Counted from the stretch's first letter, positions 6,574 through 16,537 are shown. The stretch is DNA of 20,515 nucleotides from DASPJL01 sp035628645 (GCA_035628645.1 DASPJL010000035.1:1-20515), one strand, 5' to 3'. Notes: a model not told the origin generated them from the letters alone. Program-made: numbers and translations.

Positions 6574-7335
6574 ATGAGAAAAAAAATTGTTGCCGGCAAC
6601 TGGAAAATGAACAAAGACCTGAAAGAAGGTTTACAACTTGCTTCTGAAGTTGTTAATATGGCTAAAGATGAAGTGAATACAGATGCAATCCTCGTATTGT
6701 GTACGCCATTTATTCATCTTTCTTCCGTTTCTAATTTATTGACCGGCCAAAATAAAGTATTCCTTGGCGCTCAGAATTGTTACACAAAAGCAAGCGGAGC
6801 ATACACCGGAGAGGTTTCAGTTTCTATGTTGAAATCTGTGAATGTCGCCTACGTAATTATTGGTCATAGCGAAAGAAGGGAATATTTCAAAGAAACCAAC
6901 CAGCAATTGGCCGATAAGGTGAACATCGTTTTAGAGAACAACCTGAAACCTATTTTTTGCTGTGGGGAAACGTTGGAAGAAAGAAATTCAGGAAAGCATA
7001 TAGACATAGTGAAATCACAAATAGCCGAAAGCCTTTTCCATTTGTCTGAAGAAAAAATAAAAGAAGTGGTGATCGCTTATGAGCCGGTTTGGGCAATAGG
7101 CACAGGGGTAACAGCTTCAAGCGATCAGGCTCAGGAGATGCACAAGGTGATAAGAGATCATTTGAAAGGAAAATTTGGAGCGCAGGTTTCAGAGAACCTT
7201 TCTATTCTTTATGGCGGAAGCTGCAAACCATCCAATGCCAAAGAACTTTTTGCCTGTCCTGATATTGATGGCGGATTGATTGGTGGAGCTTCTCTGGTGT
7301 CCAGAGATTTTATTGATATCGCAAAAAGCTTTTAA
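6574..7335 (+). CDS. tpiA: Triosephosphate isomerase
   Basis: A 253-residue TIM-barrel enzyme that interconverts dihydroxyacetone phosphate and glyceraldehyde-3-phosphate in glycolysis and gluconeogenesis. It has all family motifs: AGNWKMN (Asn9, Lys11), GHSERR with electrophile His98, YEPVWAIGTG with catalytic base Glu170 and the flexible loop 6, the LYGGS phosphate site (212-216), and GGLIGGASL (233-241). Length and N-terminus fit the family, so ATG 6574 is secure. It heads a plus-strand group with the small exported protein, prmA and the 1580-residue protein. Confidence 0.98.
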   Translation: MRKKIVAGNWKMNKDLKEGLQLASEVVNMAKDEVNTDAILVLCTPFIHLSSVSNLLTGQNKVFLGAQNCYTKASGAYTGEVSVSMLKSVNVAYVIIGHSERREYFKETNQQLADKVNIVLENNLKPIFCCGETLEERNSGKHIDIVKSQIAESLFHLSEEKIKEVVIAYEPVWAIGTGVTASSDQAQEMHKVIRDHLKGKFGAQVSENLSILYGGSCKPSNAKELFACPDIDGGLIGGASLVSRDFIDIAKSF

Positions 7336-7420
7336 TTAACAATTCCTTTTAATATTTAAAAACATAAATAATAAAGCTTTGAACTTCGAGTTTAAAGCTT
7401 TATTGACATCGTCTGTTCTT

Positions 7421-7771
7421 ATGAATATTCTATTGTATATACCGCTACTTTTAAGCTCATTATTCTTGTCGGATTATAAAGTAAAAAGCCAGGTACCCGA
7501 CATTTGCCGGGTGTACGGTGCCATTTATGTGGAAACCCAAAATAGAAACCGTGCCGATATGATGGTTTACGTAGACAAGGACGGCGCATTTCCCGAAATG
7601 AAAGTTTTTGTACAGGAAAATCAATTTTATGCTGACAGGCCGGGAATGTGGTATTTTACAAATGACCGCTACCAAGCCGATTTTGTTATTTTCATTGAAA
7701 AAGAAGAGGGAAGAACAAGGCATATCATATCCTATACTGACCTGGAATCGGAAGCAGGGTGCAGACAATAG
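7421..7771 (+). CDS. Small exported protein, DUF6150-like
   Basis: A 116-residue protein from ATG 7421; a TTG start at 7379 would add 14 residues and is also possible. The N-terminus is a hydrophobic signal or anchor (MNILLYIPLLLSSLFL). The mature part has short strand repeats of about 13-15 residues with recurring aromatic-x-Ala-Asp or similar turns: RADMMVYV, PEMKVFV, YADRPGMWYF, QADFVIFIE, EAGC. This matches the look of DUF6150 proteins of Bacteroidota, small beta-strand-repeat proteins of unknown role. The two cysteines (in PDICRVYG and EAGCRQ) could form a disulfide after export. It lies between tpiA and prmA, 31 nt before the latter. Confidence 0.65.
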   Translation: MNILLYIPLLLSSLFLSDYKVKSQVPDICRVYGAIYVETQNRNRADMMVYVDKDGAFPEMKVFVQENQFYADRPGMWYFTNDRYQADFVIFIEKEEGRTRHIISYTDLESEAGCRQ

Positions 7772-7802
7772 CAGATTTTATCAAAAAACTTTTGAGTAAA
7801 AA

Positions 7803-8633
7803 ATGGATTTCATAGAAGTAAGGTTGATAACCAGCCCGGAAGCATCTGATATTCTAATTGCCGAACTTTCAGAAATCGGTTTTACGATGTTTGAAGAAGA
7901 TCCCTCCGGATTTAAAGGTTATATTGAGGGTAATGCATTTAATAAATCCTTATTTGATGACGTTATTAAAAAATATCAAGGCGTTTTTCCTATTGAATGT
8001 TCAATTGAAGAAATAAAAAAAATAAACTGGAATGAGGAATGGGAGAAAAATTTTAATCCTATTGAAATTAATGGAATATGCAGAATTCGAGCCTCATTTC
8101 ATCCGTACAAGCCTGAGTTTAAATATGATATTGTAATAAACCCCAAAATGTCATTTGGAACAGGGCACCATAGTACCACGGCTTTAATGATTGAATTTCA
8201 GCTCGAACAAGAATACAAAGGGAAGTATGTTGCTGATATAGGTTGTGGCACTGGCATTCTGTCAATAATGGCTGCCAAGCTGGGCGCCAAAAAAGTTGTG
8301 GGCTTGGAAATTGAAGACTGGTCGGTGGAAAATGCCAGGGAAAATGTGGCTGAAAATAACTCCCGGGATGTTCAAATTTATGAAGGAACAGTTGGCCAAG
8401 TATTTACGGACGAAGTATTTGATATAGTGCTTGCCAATATAAATAAAAATGTATTGCTGGAAGAAATGCCTCAGTACAAAAAGATATTAAAACCCAAAGG
8501 GGAATTGTTGCTTAGTGGGTTTTATAAAGAGGACATTATTGATATAGAAAAGAGAGCCGCTCAATTTGGACTTGAAAAAAAAGATTTTAAAATAAAAGAA
8601 AATTGGGCGGCTGTATTGTTCAGGAACGATTAA
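7803..8633 (+). CDS. prmA: Ribosomal protein L11 methyltransferase
   Basis: A 276-residue cytoplasmic SAM-dependent enzyme that methylates amino groups of ribosomal protein L11. The N-terminal substrate-recognition domain (1-95) includes the WNEEWEKNFNPI linker. The catalytic domain has FGTGHHSTT (118-126), the SAM-binding loop ADIGCGTG (144-151), the acidic end of strand 2 in VVGLEIED (165-172) and LANINKNVL (210-218), the PrmA form of motif IV. Length is usual for Bacteroidota PrmA. ATG 7803 lies 31 nt after the DUF6150-like gene, and the stop is only 4 nt before the next gene, so the two are very likely co-translated. Confidence 0.97.
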   Translation: MDFIEVRLITSPEASDILIAELSEIGFTMFEEDPSGFKGYIEGNAFNKSLFDDVIKKYQGVFPIECSIEEIKKINWNEEWEKNFNPIEINGICRIRASFHPYKPEFKYDIVINPKMSFGTGHHSTTALMIEFQLEQEYKGKYVADIGCGTGILSIMAAKLGAKKVVGLEIEDWSVENARENVAENNSRDVQIYEGTVGQVFTDEVFDIVLANINKNVLLEEMPQYKKILKPKGELLLSGFYKEDIIDIEKRAAQFGLEKKDFKIKENWAAVLFRND

Positions 8634-8637
8634 TAGT

Positions 8638-11600
8638 ATGCATAAAATTTTAAAAGCTATTGGATTTTGTTTGTTGATTGGAAGCTCCTGTCTATCCTAT
8701 GGTCAATCCATTCAACTAACAGAAGATCCCGAAGAGTTTTCTAAAAACCTGCAACTGATGTTGGCAGGTACGAATAATGCAGAGGCAAGATTAACAGCCG
8801 ATGAGTTTGGCGCCTTATGGACAAGCGGGAAGCTTTCGGAAAGCCAACGCAAACAATTAATCAGTATAGGGTTAAAAATGCAGAAAAGGAGATTTAAAGC
8901 TCTCCCGGGCTTTAACCACTTAATCGGGGCAATAAACGCGGCCGTGAATATTGATAATATTTCAACTGGAGAGCTTGATAAAGTGTTGGCTGTTACGGAG
9001 AAAGTATTAGACAAACAGGACAACAACAAAGTGGTTTTCAGGTACCTGGAAACCATGAATTTACTTTTTCAAAAAGATGCCCTTTATCGGTCCAATTATA
9101 ATTCGCTGCTTGTCGACGGCGGAAGTTATTCTTTTGAATATGCAGAACTTGCAGAGCCGGCAACTATTTCCTTAGATGACCAGCCTTTGGAAGAGGTTGA
9201 AGAATCGGAAAGTGAGGATGACTGGGGAGACGGATGGGGAGACGACAGTTGGGACACATCTTCTGATACCGGTCAAGTTTCTACGGACTATGATGCTGTA
9301 GCAGCTACTACAGAGGTTATTCAACCTCCAATACAGGGACCTGTTATTAAGTTTGACAAAGTAAACCTTACAGTTAAAACAAATTATGATTCCTCCAAAA
9401 TCATGGGGACATCCGGGCATTACCTGTTTTTAACAGAAACATTTGTAGGGGAAGGAGGAAAGTTTGACTGGAGTGCAGCAGGCTTAGACCCGGCTAAAGT
9501 ATATGCTGCATTTACCAAATATAACTTTAAAATTAAAAGTCCCTCAATAGATGCGGAAAAGGTAAGCCTTTTTTATCCGGACATGGTGGATCAGCCCATA
9601 GAAGGCGTTTTTGAATACAAAAGTAAAAAACACAAAGGTCCTGACGATGCACAATACCCAAGGTTTAAATCATACAGCAACAATATTAAGGTCAAGAATA
9701 TTGGCGAAAACCTAAGCTACGTCGGTGGATTCGCTTTAGGAGGAAATAAAGTCTACAGTTCCTCAGTAAACCAGGGTTTGGCAACTATAAAAGTAATTAT
9801 TGACGGCGTTGAGAAGTTTCAAACTACTTCCAGGAAATTTCAGTTGGGAGATAGCTTAGTAGAGGCAAAAAGGGCTTCAATGATTATTTATCAAAAAAAC
9901 GATACCATTGTACATCCTGCGATACAGCTGAAGTACAATAAAAATTCCAAGGAACTTACGATTAAAAGGGATGAAGGAGGATATAAAAACATGCCCTTTT
10001 TTGCGAGTTATTTCAAGACCAATTTCATAGCAGACGTAATTCACTGGAATGTAAAATCTGACAGCCTCGATATAGCGATACTTGGTGCAAGAAATCAGGT
10101 ACCGGCAATTTTTGCATCCGAGGATTATTTCAGTGATACGGGTTTTGACGAATTAAAAGGTCTTTATTCTTTTCATCCGCTTCAACTGGCAGTCAATTAT
10201 TCCAATTCCACTAAATCCAGAACCTTTTATACGCCAGACCTGGCTGCAAAATACCGGCTCAACCCCAACCTTGTAAAGTCAGCTATGGTCGAGCTTCACC
10301 AGAGAGGTTTTGTTGATTTAAATTTTGTTACAGGGGAAGTATTTATTAACGATAAAGCCATTCATTATACCAAGGCAAGATGGAACAAGAAGGATTTTGA
10401 CAATATGCTAATCCCTTCTTTAATTGCCTCTAAGCCAAATGCCACCCTGAACCTGGACAAACAAAGAATGACCATCAGGGGAGTAGATCAGTTTTCTCTC
10501 AGCGATTCTTTGAATACATATATTCGTCCGACAAATTCTGAAATAATTCTTCTTAAAAACCGTGACTTTCTTTTTAGCGGGACCATCAATTCCGGGAATT
10601 TTGAATTTTATGGATCAAATTTCAAGTTCAGATACGACAGTTTTGTAGTAAGTATGCAACTCATTGACAGTATTAAACTTACAGTGACGTTTGAGGACGA
10701 AAATGGAAAAAAGACACAACGACAGCTGGATAATCAACTCGAATTCTCCTCAGGAATCTTATATATAAGTGATCCTTCTAATAAGTCTTCCAGAAAGCGA
10801 TATCCTCAATACCCTATTTTCGATGCAACCACCGGCGCCATCGTTTATTTTGATGGAAAGGAAATTAACCGAGGTGCATACGATAGAAGCATCACCTTTG
10901 ATATTCCTCCTTTCCGTATTGATAGCTTGAGTGCCAGTGATCCTGCAACCATAGGCTTCGAAGGCACCTTTAAGTCTGACGGGATGTTTCCTGAATTCAA
11001 GGAAAGGCTTAAAGTCAGAATAGATGGTTCATTAGGTTTTGATCATAAAATTCCTGCTTCGGGTTATCCCTTATATGGAGGTATTTATAAAGGAGATGCA
11101 GATATGGGCAGTGTCCTTTCTATGTCCGAAAAGGGCTTGAGAGGTGGCGGAACAATTGAATATTTGACCTCGACCTTTTCTTCTAAAGAGTTTATCTTTT
11201 ATATAGATTCCGTAAAAACAAGGGGAGCAACGGCCAAGGTAAGGGCCGGAACACTTGATGGAGCTTCTTATCCCCAAATTACAGCAGACAATTATAAAAT
11301 GACGTGGCTGCCTAAAAAGGATACCCTGTTATTTGCCAACATCAAAGAACCTATTCAGCTTTATGACAATACAGCCACTTTAAATGGAAGGGTTAACCTT
11401 TCCACTAAAGGCCTTTTCGGGAATGGAACTTTGGTTACAAGAGGATCAGAATCAGTTTCGGATTATTTTACTTTCAGGGAAAAAGGATATTTGGGACGCA
11501 AAGCCAAATTCATAGTTAAGACTAATGATCCGGCCAAGGCTGCTTTTCAAGGAGATGACGTAAAGCTGGATTTCAATTTAGAAGAAAATTATGCTAAAAT

Positions 11601-13380
11601 TTCCCCTGAGGTTGAAGGAGCTGCTGCATTGAGTTTTCCATATTCAAAATATAAATCTTCCATAAATGAAGTAATATGGAAGCTTGATGAAAAGAAAATT
11701 CTGATGAGCGTACCTGAAGGAAGCGACTTAGAATCCTCTTACTTTTATTCCACCCGAAAAGACCAGGATTCACTCGTATTTAATGCCACCAGTGCAGAAT
11801 ATGATATTCCGCAGCAAATTTTAAATATTAAGGGAATACCTTATATAAAAGTCGCAGATGCTAAAATTATTCCATCGAAAGGAGAAGTGTCTATAAAGGA
11901 AAACGCCAGTTTTCAACCTCTGACCGAGGCAGACCTTCTGATCGATACCTTAAACGAGTTTCACTCATTATATGATGGGAATATAAATATTCTTTCCAGG
12001 AATAAATTTACCGGTAATGCCAAATACAGGTTTGTTAATACTGTGAAGGATACTTTCTCTATCAGTTTTGATCGTTTTGAATTGGAGAATAAGGATTCAC
12101 AAGGTAATGAGATTGAAATGCAGACCGTATCCAGCGGAACGGTAAGAGAAGAGGATAAATTGCTTATAGCGCCTAAGATGTACTACAAGGGAAAAACTAC
12201 CATGTACGCGCACAGAAAAGCCTTAGAGCTAAATGGATTTGTAAAACTGGACCTGGATAAATTTGAGGGATATAATAAATGGATAGCCTATAAAAGGACT
12301 GAGGATGTAGACGAAATCGTCATTGATTTTGATAACAACGTTACCGATAAAAATGAAAAGCTTGTTTCAGGAGTTCACTTAGATGCCGGAACGAACAATA
12401 TGTACTTTACTTTTGCCAACTCCAAACACAAACCGATAGATCATAATGTTTTTCTGGGAAGTGGCATGTTGTCCTACAATTTGGAAAGCAAACAGTTCAG
12501 GCTGATCAATGAAGCAAAAGATAAAGGGCAATCTTTTGAAGGCAATAGTATGACCTATGATGAAGAAAATTCGCTGTTAAAGTTTGAGGGAAAATTGAAC
12601 CTGGTAAGGGATAGTAAGGCAATTGATGTGGTTTCTGCTGGATATGGAGTGATTAAAATTGATAGCGGAGTTTACAGATTCAATTCTTTGTTAGGAGTGA
12701 ATTACGACATTCCGTCCAAAGCTACCGAACTGATGGTGGCCAATTTAAAAGAAGTGCTTGAAAATACAAATGCCGCACCTTCTACTACAGACAGAACAGA
12801 TCTGCTTTATAGAATTGCGGCTATTGCAGGAAATCCCGCAGCTAAAACTTATGAAGAAAAGTCTGCAACAGATAACATTCCTCTGTCTGGCGCTTCTCCC
12901 CAGTTTTTGAAAACCGTTGTGCTGTCTGATGTTAATTTCAAATGGTCCGAAGCCTTCAAATCCTTTTACAGTGTGGGGAAAATAAATCTTTCCAATGCGA
13001 TGGAAACAGACCTTAATGCCAGGATAAATGGATTTATTGAGATAAGAAAGATGCCGAATTCGGGCGAAGTATTTTCACTTTACCTGGAAGCCACAGCCGG
13101 CACATATTATTTCTTCAGGTTTGAAGCCAATAAGTTGTGGGTATTTTCTTCTGACGAGGATTTTAATGATGCCATTGCTTCCAAATCCAAAGGTGAAAGT
13201 GTTAAACCAGGGCAGTACACATTTGTTTTAAGCAATATGGCTGACATGCTTACCTACATTAACCGCTTTAGGAGAAATTATTTCGGAATAGAAGAGCCCT
13301 ATAAATTTGAAGGAACCAAGGAGCAAGTGGAAGAAGAGAAAGTTGAAGAAGTCAAACAAGATACTGACGACGGCTTTTAG
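8638..13380 (+). CDS. Very large exported protein, unknown function
   Basis: A 1580-residue protein with a signal peptide (1-23, ending SYGQ). A helical domain of about 140 residues (27-165) is followed by a strongly acidic Trp/Gly/Asp patch (184-211; EDDWGDGWGDDSWD), then more than 1300 residues of alternating strand sequence with recurring Phe/Tyr-rich segments such as FLFSGTINSGNFEFYGSNFK and ATLNGRVNLSTKGLFGNGTL. The end is again acidic (EEEKVEEVKQDTDD). No enzyme motif or membrane barrel was recognised. The strand repeats resemble long periplasmic beta-solenoid or OstA-like proteins, but this is only a visual likeness. It starts 4 nt after prmA, so expression is tied to it. The pattern feels like a conserved Cytophagales family, which was not checked. 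Confidence 0.85.
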   Translation: MHKILKAIGFCLLIGSSCLSYGQSIQLTEDPEEFSKNLQLMLAGTNNAEARLTADEFGALWTSGKLSESQRKQLISIGLKMQKRRFKALPGFNHLIGAINAAVNIDNISTGELDKVLAVTEKVLDKQDNNKVVFRYLETMNLLFQKDALYRSNYNSLLVDGGSYSFEYAELAEPATISLDDQPLEEVEESESEDDWGDGWGDDSWDTSSDTGQVSTDYDAVAATTEVIQPPIQGPVIKFDKVNLTVKTNYDSSKIMGTSGHYLFLTETFVGEGGKFDWSAAGLDPAKVYAAFTKYNFKIKSPSIDAEKVSLFYPDMVDQPIEGVFEYKSKKHKGPDDAQYPRFKSYSNNIKVKNIGENLSYVGGFALGGNKVYSSSVNQGLATIKVIIDGVEKFQTTSRKFQLGDSLVEAKRASMIIYQKNDTIVHPAIQLKYNKNSKELTIKRDEGGYKNMPFFASYFKTNFIADVIHWNVKSDSLDIAILGARNQVPAIFASEDYFSDTGFDELKGLYSFHPLQLAVNYSNSTKSRTFYTPDLAAKYRLNPNLVKSAMVELHQRGFVDLNFVTGEVFINDKAIHYTKARWNKKDFDNMLIPSLIASKPNATLNLDKQRMTIRGVDQFSLSDSLNTYIRPTNSEIILLKNRDFLFSGTINSGNFEFYGSNFKFRYDSFVVSMQLIDSIKLTVTFEDENGKKTQRQLDNQLEFSSGILYISDPSNKSSRKRYPQYPIFDATTGAIVYFDGKEINRGAYDRSITFDIPPFRIDSLSASDPATIGFEGTFKSDGMFPEFKERLKVRIDGSLGFDHKIPASGYPLYGGIYKGDADMGSVLSMSEKGLRGGGTIEYLTSTFSSKEFIFYIDSVKTRGATAKVRAGTLDGASYPQITADNYKMTWLPKKDTLLFANIKEPIQLYDNTATLNGRVNLSTKGLFGNGTLVTRGSESVSDYFTFREKGYLGRKAKFIVKTNDPAKAAFQGDDVKLDFNLEENYAKISPEVEGAAALSFPYSKYKSSINEVIWKLDEKKILMSVPEGSDLESSYFYSTRKDQDSLVFNATSAEYDIPQQILNIKGIPYIKVADAKIIPSKGEVSIKENASFQPLTEADLLIDTLNEFHSLYDGNINILSRNKFTGNAKYRFVNTVKDTFSISFDRFELENKDSQGNEIEMQTVSSGTVREEDKLLIAPKMYYKGKTTMYAHRKALELNGFVKLDLDKFEGYNKWIAYKRTEDVDEIVIDFDNNVTDKNEKLVSGVHLDAGTNNMYFTFANSKHKPIDHNVFLGSGMLSYNLESKQFRLINEAKDKGQSFEGNSMTYDEENSLLKFEGKLNLVRDSKAIDVVSAGYGVIKIDSGVYRFNSLLGVNYDIPSKATELMVANLKEVLENTNAAPSTTDRTDLLYRIAAIAGNPAAKTYEEKSATDNIPLSGASPQFLKTVVLSDVNFKWSEAFKSFYSVGKINLSNAMETDLNARINGFIEIRKMPNSGEVFSLYLEATAGTYYFFRFEANKLWVFSSDEDFNDAIASKSKGESVKPGQYTFVLSNMADMLTYINRFRRNYFGIEEPYKFEGTKEQVEEEKVEEVKQDTDDGF

Positions 13381-13388
13381 ATTTTGAG

Positions 13389-13439
13389 TTGGAAGCGGGG
13401 AGTTAGGAGTAGGAAGTAATTTTAGCTTCCCACTTCCCA
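13389..13439. repeat. Imperfect inverted repeat after the large gene
   Basis: A G-rich arm (TTGGAAGCGGGGAG, 13389-13402) faces a C-rich arm (CTTCCCACTTCCCA, 13426-13439) with three imperfect pairs; an inner alternative stem is GGAAG (13412-13416) with CTTCC (13426-13430). It begins 8 nt after the stop of the 1580-residue gene and could end the operon, but lacks a T-run. The 'GGGAGTTAGGAG' style is like repetitive intergenic elements of Bacteroidota. Confidence 0.45.
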
Positions 13440-13511
13440 TATTAAATCCATTTAATTTCAATAAAAATTGGATTAATATTAAACTTAATGTTACATTTCT
13501 GTAAAACAGCT

Positions 13512-13544
13512 ATTGCCTAATATTTTTTTTCTTCTCTATATTTG
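13512..13544 (+). promoter_or_regulatory. Candidate Bacteroidota promoter for plsY
   Basis: ATTG (13512-13515) and TATATTTG (13537-13544) fit the -33 TTTG / -7 TAnnTTTG pattern with 21 nt between them. The site is about 65 nt before the plsY start. Confidence 0.45.
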
Positions 13545-13608
13545 AAACTAATCAGGGCTGTAGAAAGTTAGGTTAATATCAAAATATAAAGTGTATAAAA
13601 TTTTTTAA

Positions 13609-14247
13609 ATGGACATTCTTTTGATTTCTGTGGGAGTGGTTATGGCTTATTTATTGGGCTCATTACCAACTGCCGTATGGTTAGGGCAAGGTTATTTCGG
13701 AATTGATATCAGGAATTACGGAAGCGGGAACGCAGGGGCTACCAATACTTTCAGGGTTTTGGGCAAAAGAGCCGGAATGATAGTAATGCTTCTGGACGTT
13801 TTTAAAGGATGGACGGCTACTTCTCTTGCCACCATTTTGTGGTTTCTTGAGTATGTCCCGGAGGGCGATTTAATTATTTATAAATTGATTTTTGGGATCA
13901 TTGCTGTAATAGGGCATATTTTTCCCGTATACGAAAGGTTTAAAGGTGGAAAAGGTGTAGCAACATTACTAGGGATGGTTTTATCCATACACTTACCTGC
14001 GGCATTACTTTGTATAGGAATTTTCTTCCTCGTTCTCCTCTTGTCAAAGTATGTTTCCTTAGGTTCTATGATCGCGGCGCTGTCATTTCCCTTATTATTG
14101 CTTATTCCCAGGTTTAATCCGGAAGAGCCTTTGTTAATAATCTTTGGTTTTGCAATGTTCGCCATTGTGGTTCTTACACACCAGAAAAATATAAAACGTA
14201 TTATCTCAGGGGAGGAAAGTAAAACTATATTAAAAATTAAAAGATAA
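13609..14247 (+). CDS. plsY: Acyl-phosphate:glycerol-3-phosphate acyltransferase
   Basis: A 212-residue polytopic inner-membrane enzyme that moves an acyl group from acyl-phosphate to glycerol-3-phosphate, the first step of phospholipid synthesis. It shows the PlsY motifs: GSLP (17-20) and GSGNAGATNTFRVLG (38-52) with the conserved Ser/Asn, then GHIFPVYERFKGGKGVAT (102-119) with the glycine-rich acyl-phosphate site, and HQKNIKRIISGEE (191-203) at the end. About five to seven hydrophobic helices are visible. It is monocistronic or first in its unit, with its own candidate promoter. The following 217 nt hold no gene. Confidence 0.97.
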   Translation: MDILLISVGVVMAYLLGSLPTAVWLGQGYFGIDIRNYGSGNAGATNTFRVLGKRAGMIVMLLDVFKGWTATSLATILWFLEYVPEGDLIIYKLIFGIIAVIGHIFPVYERFKGGKGVATLLGMVLSIHLPAALLCIGIFFLVLLLSKYVSLGSMIAALSFPLLLLIPRFNPEEPLLIIFGFAMFAIVVLTHQKNIKRIISGEESKTILKIKR

Positions 14248-14464
14248 AAGCTTGCTGGAAATATATAATTTTCGGTGATGGAATATTTAATTAGTTTTAA
14301 AATCGTTTTATAAAATTCATAGTTTCCATTTCTAAAATAAAATTGAAACCTTATTTGTGGCTTAGAAGTTTTCCTTCAAGGAGGCCTGCAAATAATTCAT
14401 CTGAAATAGATAGTAAATGCCAAACTTTACGTTTTTAAGCTTTCAACATCTCTATAAATACATT

Positions 14465-16537
14465 ATGAAAAAATTCATAGTTCTTGTAAACATGATCTTA
14501 CTGGCGACCCTTATGATGTGCCAGGCTCAAAATAAAGATAAAGGTGATTCTGACATAATAATGCCAAATGAGGAGCAGATTAATGAGGAGTTGTTGATAA
14601 CAAAAATAATTAGCCAGTATCACTATAGAAAGCTTCCCCTCGACGACTCTTTATCTTCAGTTATTCTTAAAAATTATATTGAAGCGCTGGATCCGGGGAA
14701 ACAATACTTTCTTGCCTCAGATATTAAAGATTTTCAAGTTTATAAGAATACACTGGACGACGACCTGAAGAATGGAAATCTGGTGCCTGCCTATCATATT
14801 TTCAATATCTTCAAAAAACGCGTAGAAGAAAGAAACACTTATATTCTTGCTTCTATGGCTAAAGAATATGACTTCACCGTAGATGAAACCTACAATACGG
14901 ATAGAGAGAAGGCACAGTGGTCGCAAAACAGTCAGGAGTTGAACGAAGTTTGGAGAAAATACCTTAAGTATCAGGCATTAAGCCTTAAGCTTACCGGTAA
15001 AAAATGGGACGAGATAGCTAAAGTGATAAAGGACAGGTATAGAAATATAGCTAAAATGATGAATCAGTATAACACCACTGATGTATTTCAGCTTTATATG
15101 AATGCTTTTACCGAGGCCTATGATCCTCATACAAGCTATTTTTCTCCTACTACTTCGGAAAACTTTAAAATTGAAATGAGTCAGTCCCTTGAGGGAATTG
15201 GCGCCAGGCTTCAAACCGATAATGATTATACCAAAGTATCTGATGTAGTAATTGGCGGACCTGCTTTCAAAAGCAATCTGCTTCACAAGGATGACAAAAT
15301 AATAGGTGTAGCTCAGGGTAAAGATGGCGAAATGGTGGATGTAGTCGGCTGGAGAATTGATGAGGTGGTGAAATTGATCCGGGGGCCGAAATCTACCATT
15401 GTTCGTCTGCAAATTATTCCTGCAAGTGAAGGAGCCAATTCTCTTCCTAAAGAGATTTCTATTGTCAGGGATAAGGTGCATCTTGAAGACCAGGTGGCTA
15501 AGAAAGAAGTGATCAACATTATGCATGAGAATAAACCTTATAAAATAGGTATAATAGATATTCCACAGTTTTACCTTGACTTTGAAGGCGCACAGAAGAA
15601 AGAAAAAGGCTTTAGCAGTACTACTGCCGACGTAAGAAATATTTTAAAAGAATTGATGGAGGAGAAAGTAGACGGAGTAATAGTAGATCTTCAGTTTAAT
15701 GGCGGTGGTTCCTTGTCAGAGGCAATCGACCTGACAGGGCTTTTTATAACAGATGGACCAGTTGTTCAGGTAAGGAATTCAGATGGTTCGATCGAAGTAG
15801 GTCGTGATTCCGATCCTGCTGTGGTTTATAACGGCCCTTTGTTGGTTTTGGTAAATAAGTTCAGCGCTTCAGCCTCCGAAATATTTGCGGGTGCCATCCA
15901 GGATTATAAAAGAGGTGTGGTAATTGGAGATCAGACTTACGGTAAAGGAACTGTTCAGAACCTGCTAGATTTGGATAGATTTATGTCTAAGCTGGGAGAC
16001 GATAAAAAATATGGACAGGTAAAATTAACCTTTGCTAAATTTTACCGGGTGACAGGTAGCAGTACCCAAAATAAAGGCGTAATTCCCGATATTTCATTGC
16101 CATCCATTTTTGATGATGGAACCTATGGGGAAAGTACCCAACCGAGTGCCTTGCATTGGGATCAAATTTCACCTACCGCATTTAAGGAAACCAATTATGT
16201 ATCCAATGATCTTGTTAAGAATTTAAAAACACAGCATGAACAAAGACTGGTAAATGACAAGGATTTAATTGAGCTTAAAAAAGAAGTCGCTGAGGTTGAA
16301 AAGCGTCGAAAAAACACACTTGTCTCCTTAAATGAGGCAAAACGTCTTAAGGAAAAAGAAGAGATTAAGACTGAAGATAAATTAGGTTTGAATGAACTGG
16401 ACGGAGAACTTGGAAATCCTGAAGACGACTCTACGGAAGAAAATAAGAAGCCTGAAGACAAACCGAAAGTAATAAATGATCCCTACCTGAAAGAAGGCGC
16501 TAAAATACTTGCCGACCTGATTAGTACCGTAGGATAA
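14465..16537 (+). CDS. prc: Carboxy-terminal processing protease (Prc/Tsp type, S41)
   Basis: A 690-residue periplasmic serine protease that degrades or trims proteins from their C-termini, close in size and layout to E. coli Prc/Tsp (682 residues). ATG 14465 gives a proper signal peptide (MKKFIVLVNMILLATLMMCQ); an in-frame ATG at 14417 would put extra residues before it and is less likely. Domains: helical N-terminal TSP domain (about 35-235); PDZ (about 239-320, SLEGIGARLQ...KSTIVRLQII); S41 catalytic core with FSASASEIFAG (nucleophile Ser469), Asp480 and TYGKGTVQ with general base Lys494; then a charged helical C-terminal DUF3340-like region. All residues of the Ser/Lys dyad are present. 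It ends at a clear terminator. In other bacteria Prc acts on cell-wall hydrolases and lipoproteins; the target here is unknown. Confidence 0.95.
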   Translation: MKKFIVLVNMILLATLMMCQAQNKDKGDSDIIMPNEEQINEELLITKIISQYHYRKLPLDDSLSSVILKNYIEALDPGKQYFLASDIKDFQVYKNTLDDDLKNGNLVPAYHIFNIFKKRVEERNTYILASMAKEYDFTVDETYNTDREKAQWSQNSQELNEVWRKYLKYQALSLKLTGKKWDEIAKVIKDRYRNIAKMMNQYNTTDVFQLYMNAFTEAYDPHTSYFSPTTSENFKIEMSQSLEGIGARLQTDNDYTKVSDVVIGGPAFKSNLLHKDDKIIGVAQGKDGEMVDVVGWRIDEVVKLIRGPKSTIVRLQIIPASEGANSLPKEISIVRDKVHLEDQVAKKEVINIMHENKPYKIGIIDIPQFYLDFEGAQKKEKGFSSTTADVRNILKELMEEKVDGVIVDLQFNGGGSLSEAIDLTGLFITDGPVVQVRNSDGSIEVGRDSDPAVVYNGPLLVLVNKFSASASEIFAGAIQDYKRGVVIGDQTYGKGTVQNLLDLDRFMSKLGDDKKYGQVKLTFAKFYRVTGSSTQNKGVIPDISLPSIFDDGTYGESTQPSALHWDQISPTAFKETNYVSNDLVKNLKTQHEQRLVNDKDLIELKKEVAEVEKRRKNTLVSLNEAKRLKEKEEIKTEDKLGLNELDGELGNPEDDSTEENKKPEDKPKVINDPYLKEGAKILADLISTVG

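Noticed and set aside
7460..7768. 102-residue minus-strand frame
   Set aside because: It is antiparallel to the DUF6150-like gene, which has a signal peptide and fits the operon direction.
14248..14464. Possible small gene or promoter between plsY and the protease
   Set aside because: No convincing reading frame, hairpin or TAnnTTTG box with a paired -33 element was found in this AT-rich stretch.
14978..15526. 182-residue minus-strand frame inside the Prc-like gene
   Set aside because: The plus strand encodes the TSP and PDZ domains of a complete S41 protease; the minus frame has no recognisable protein features.
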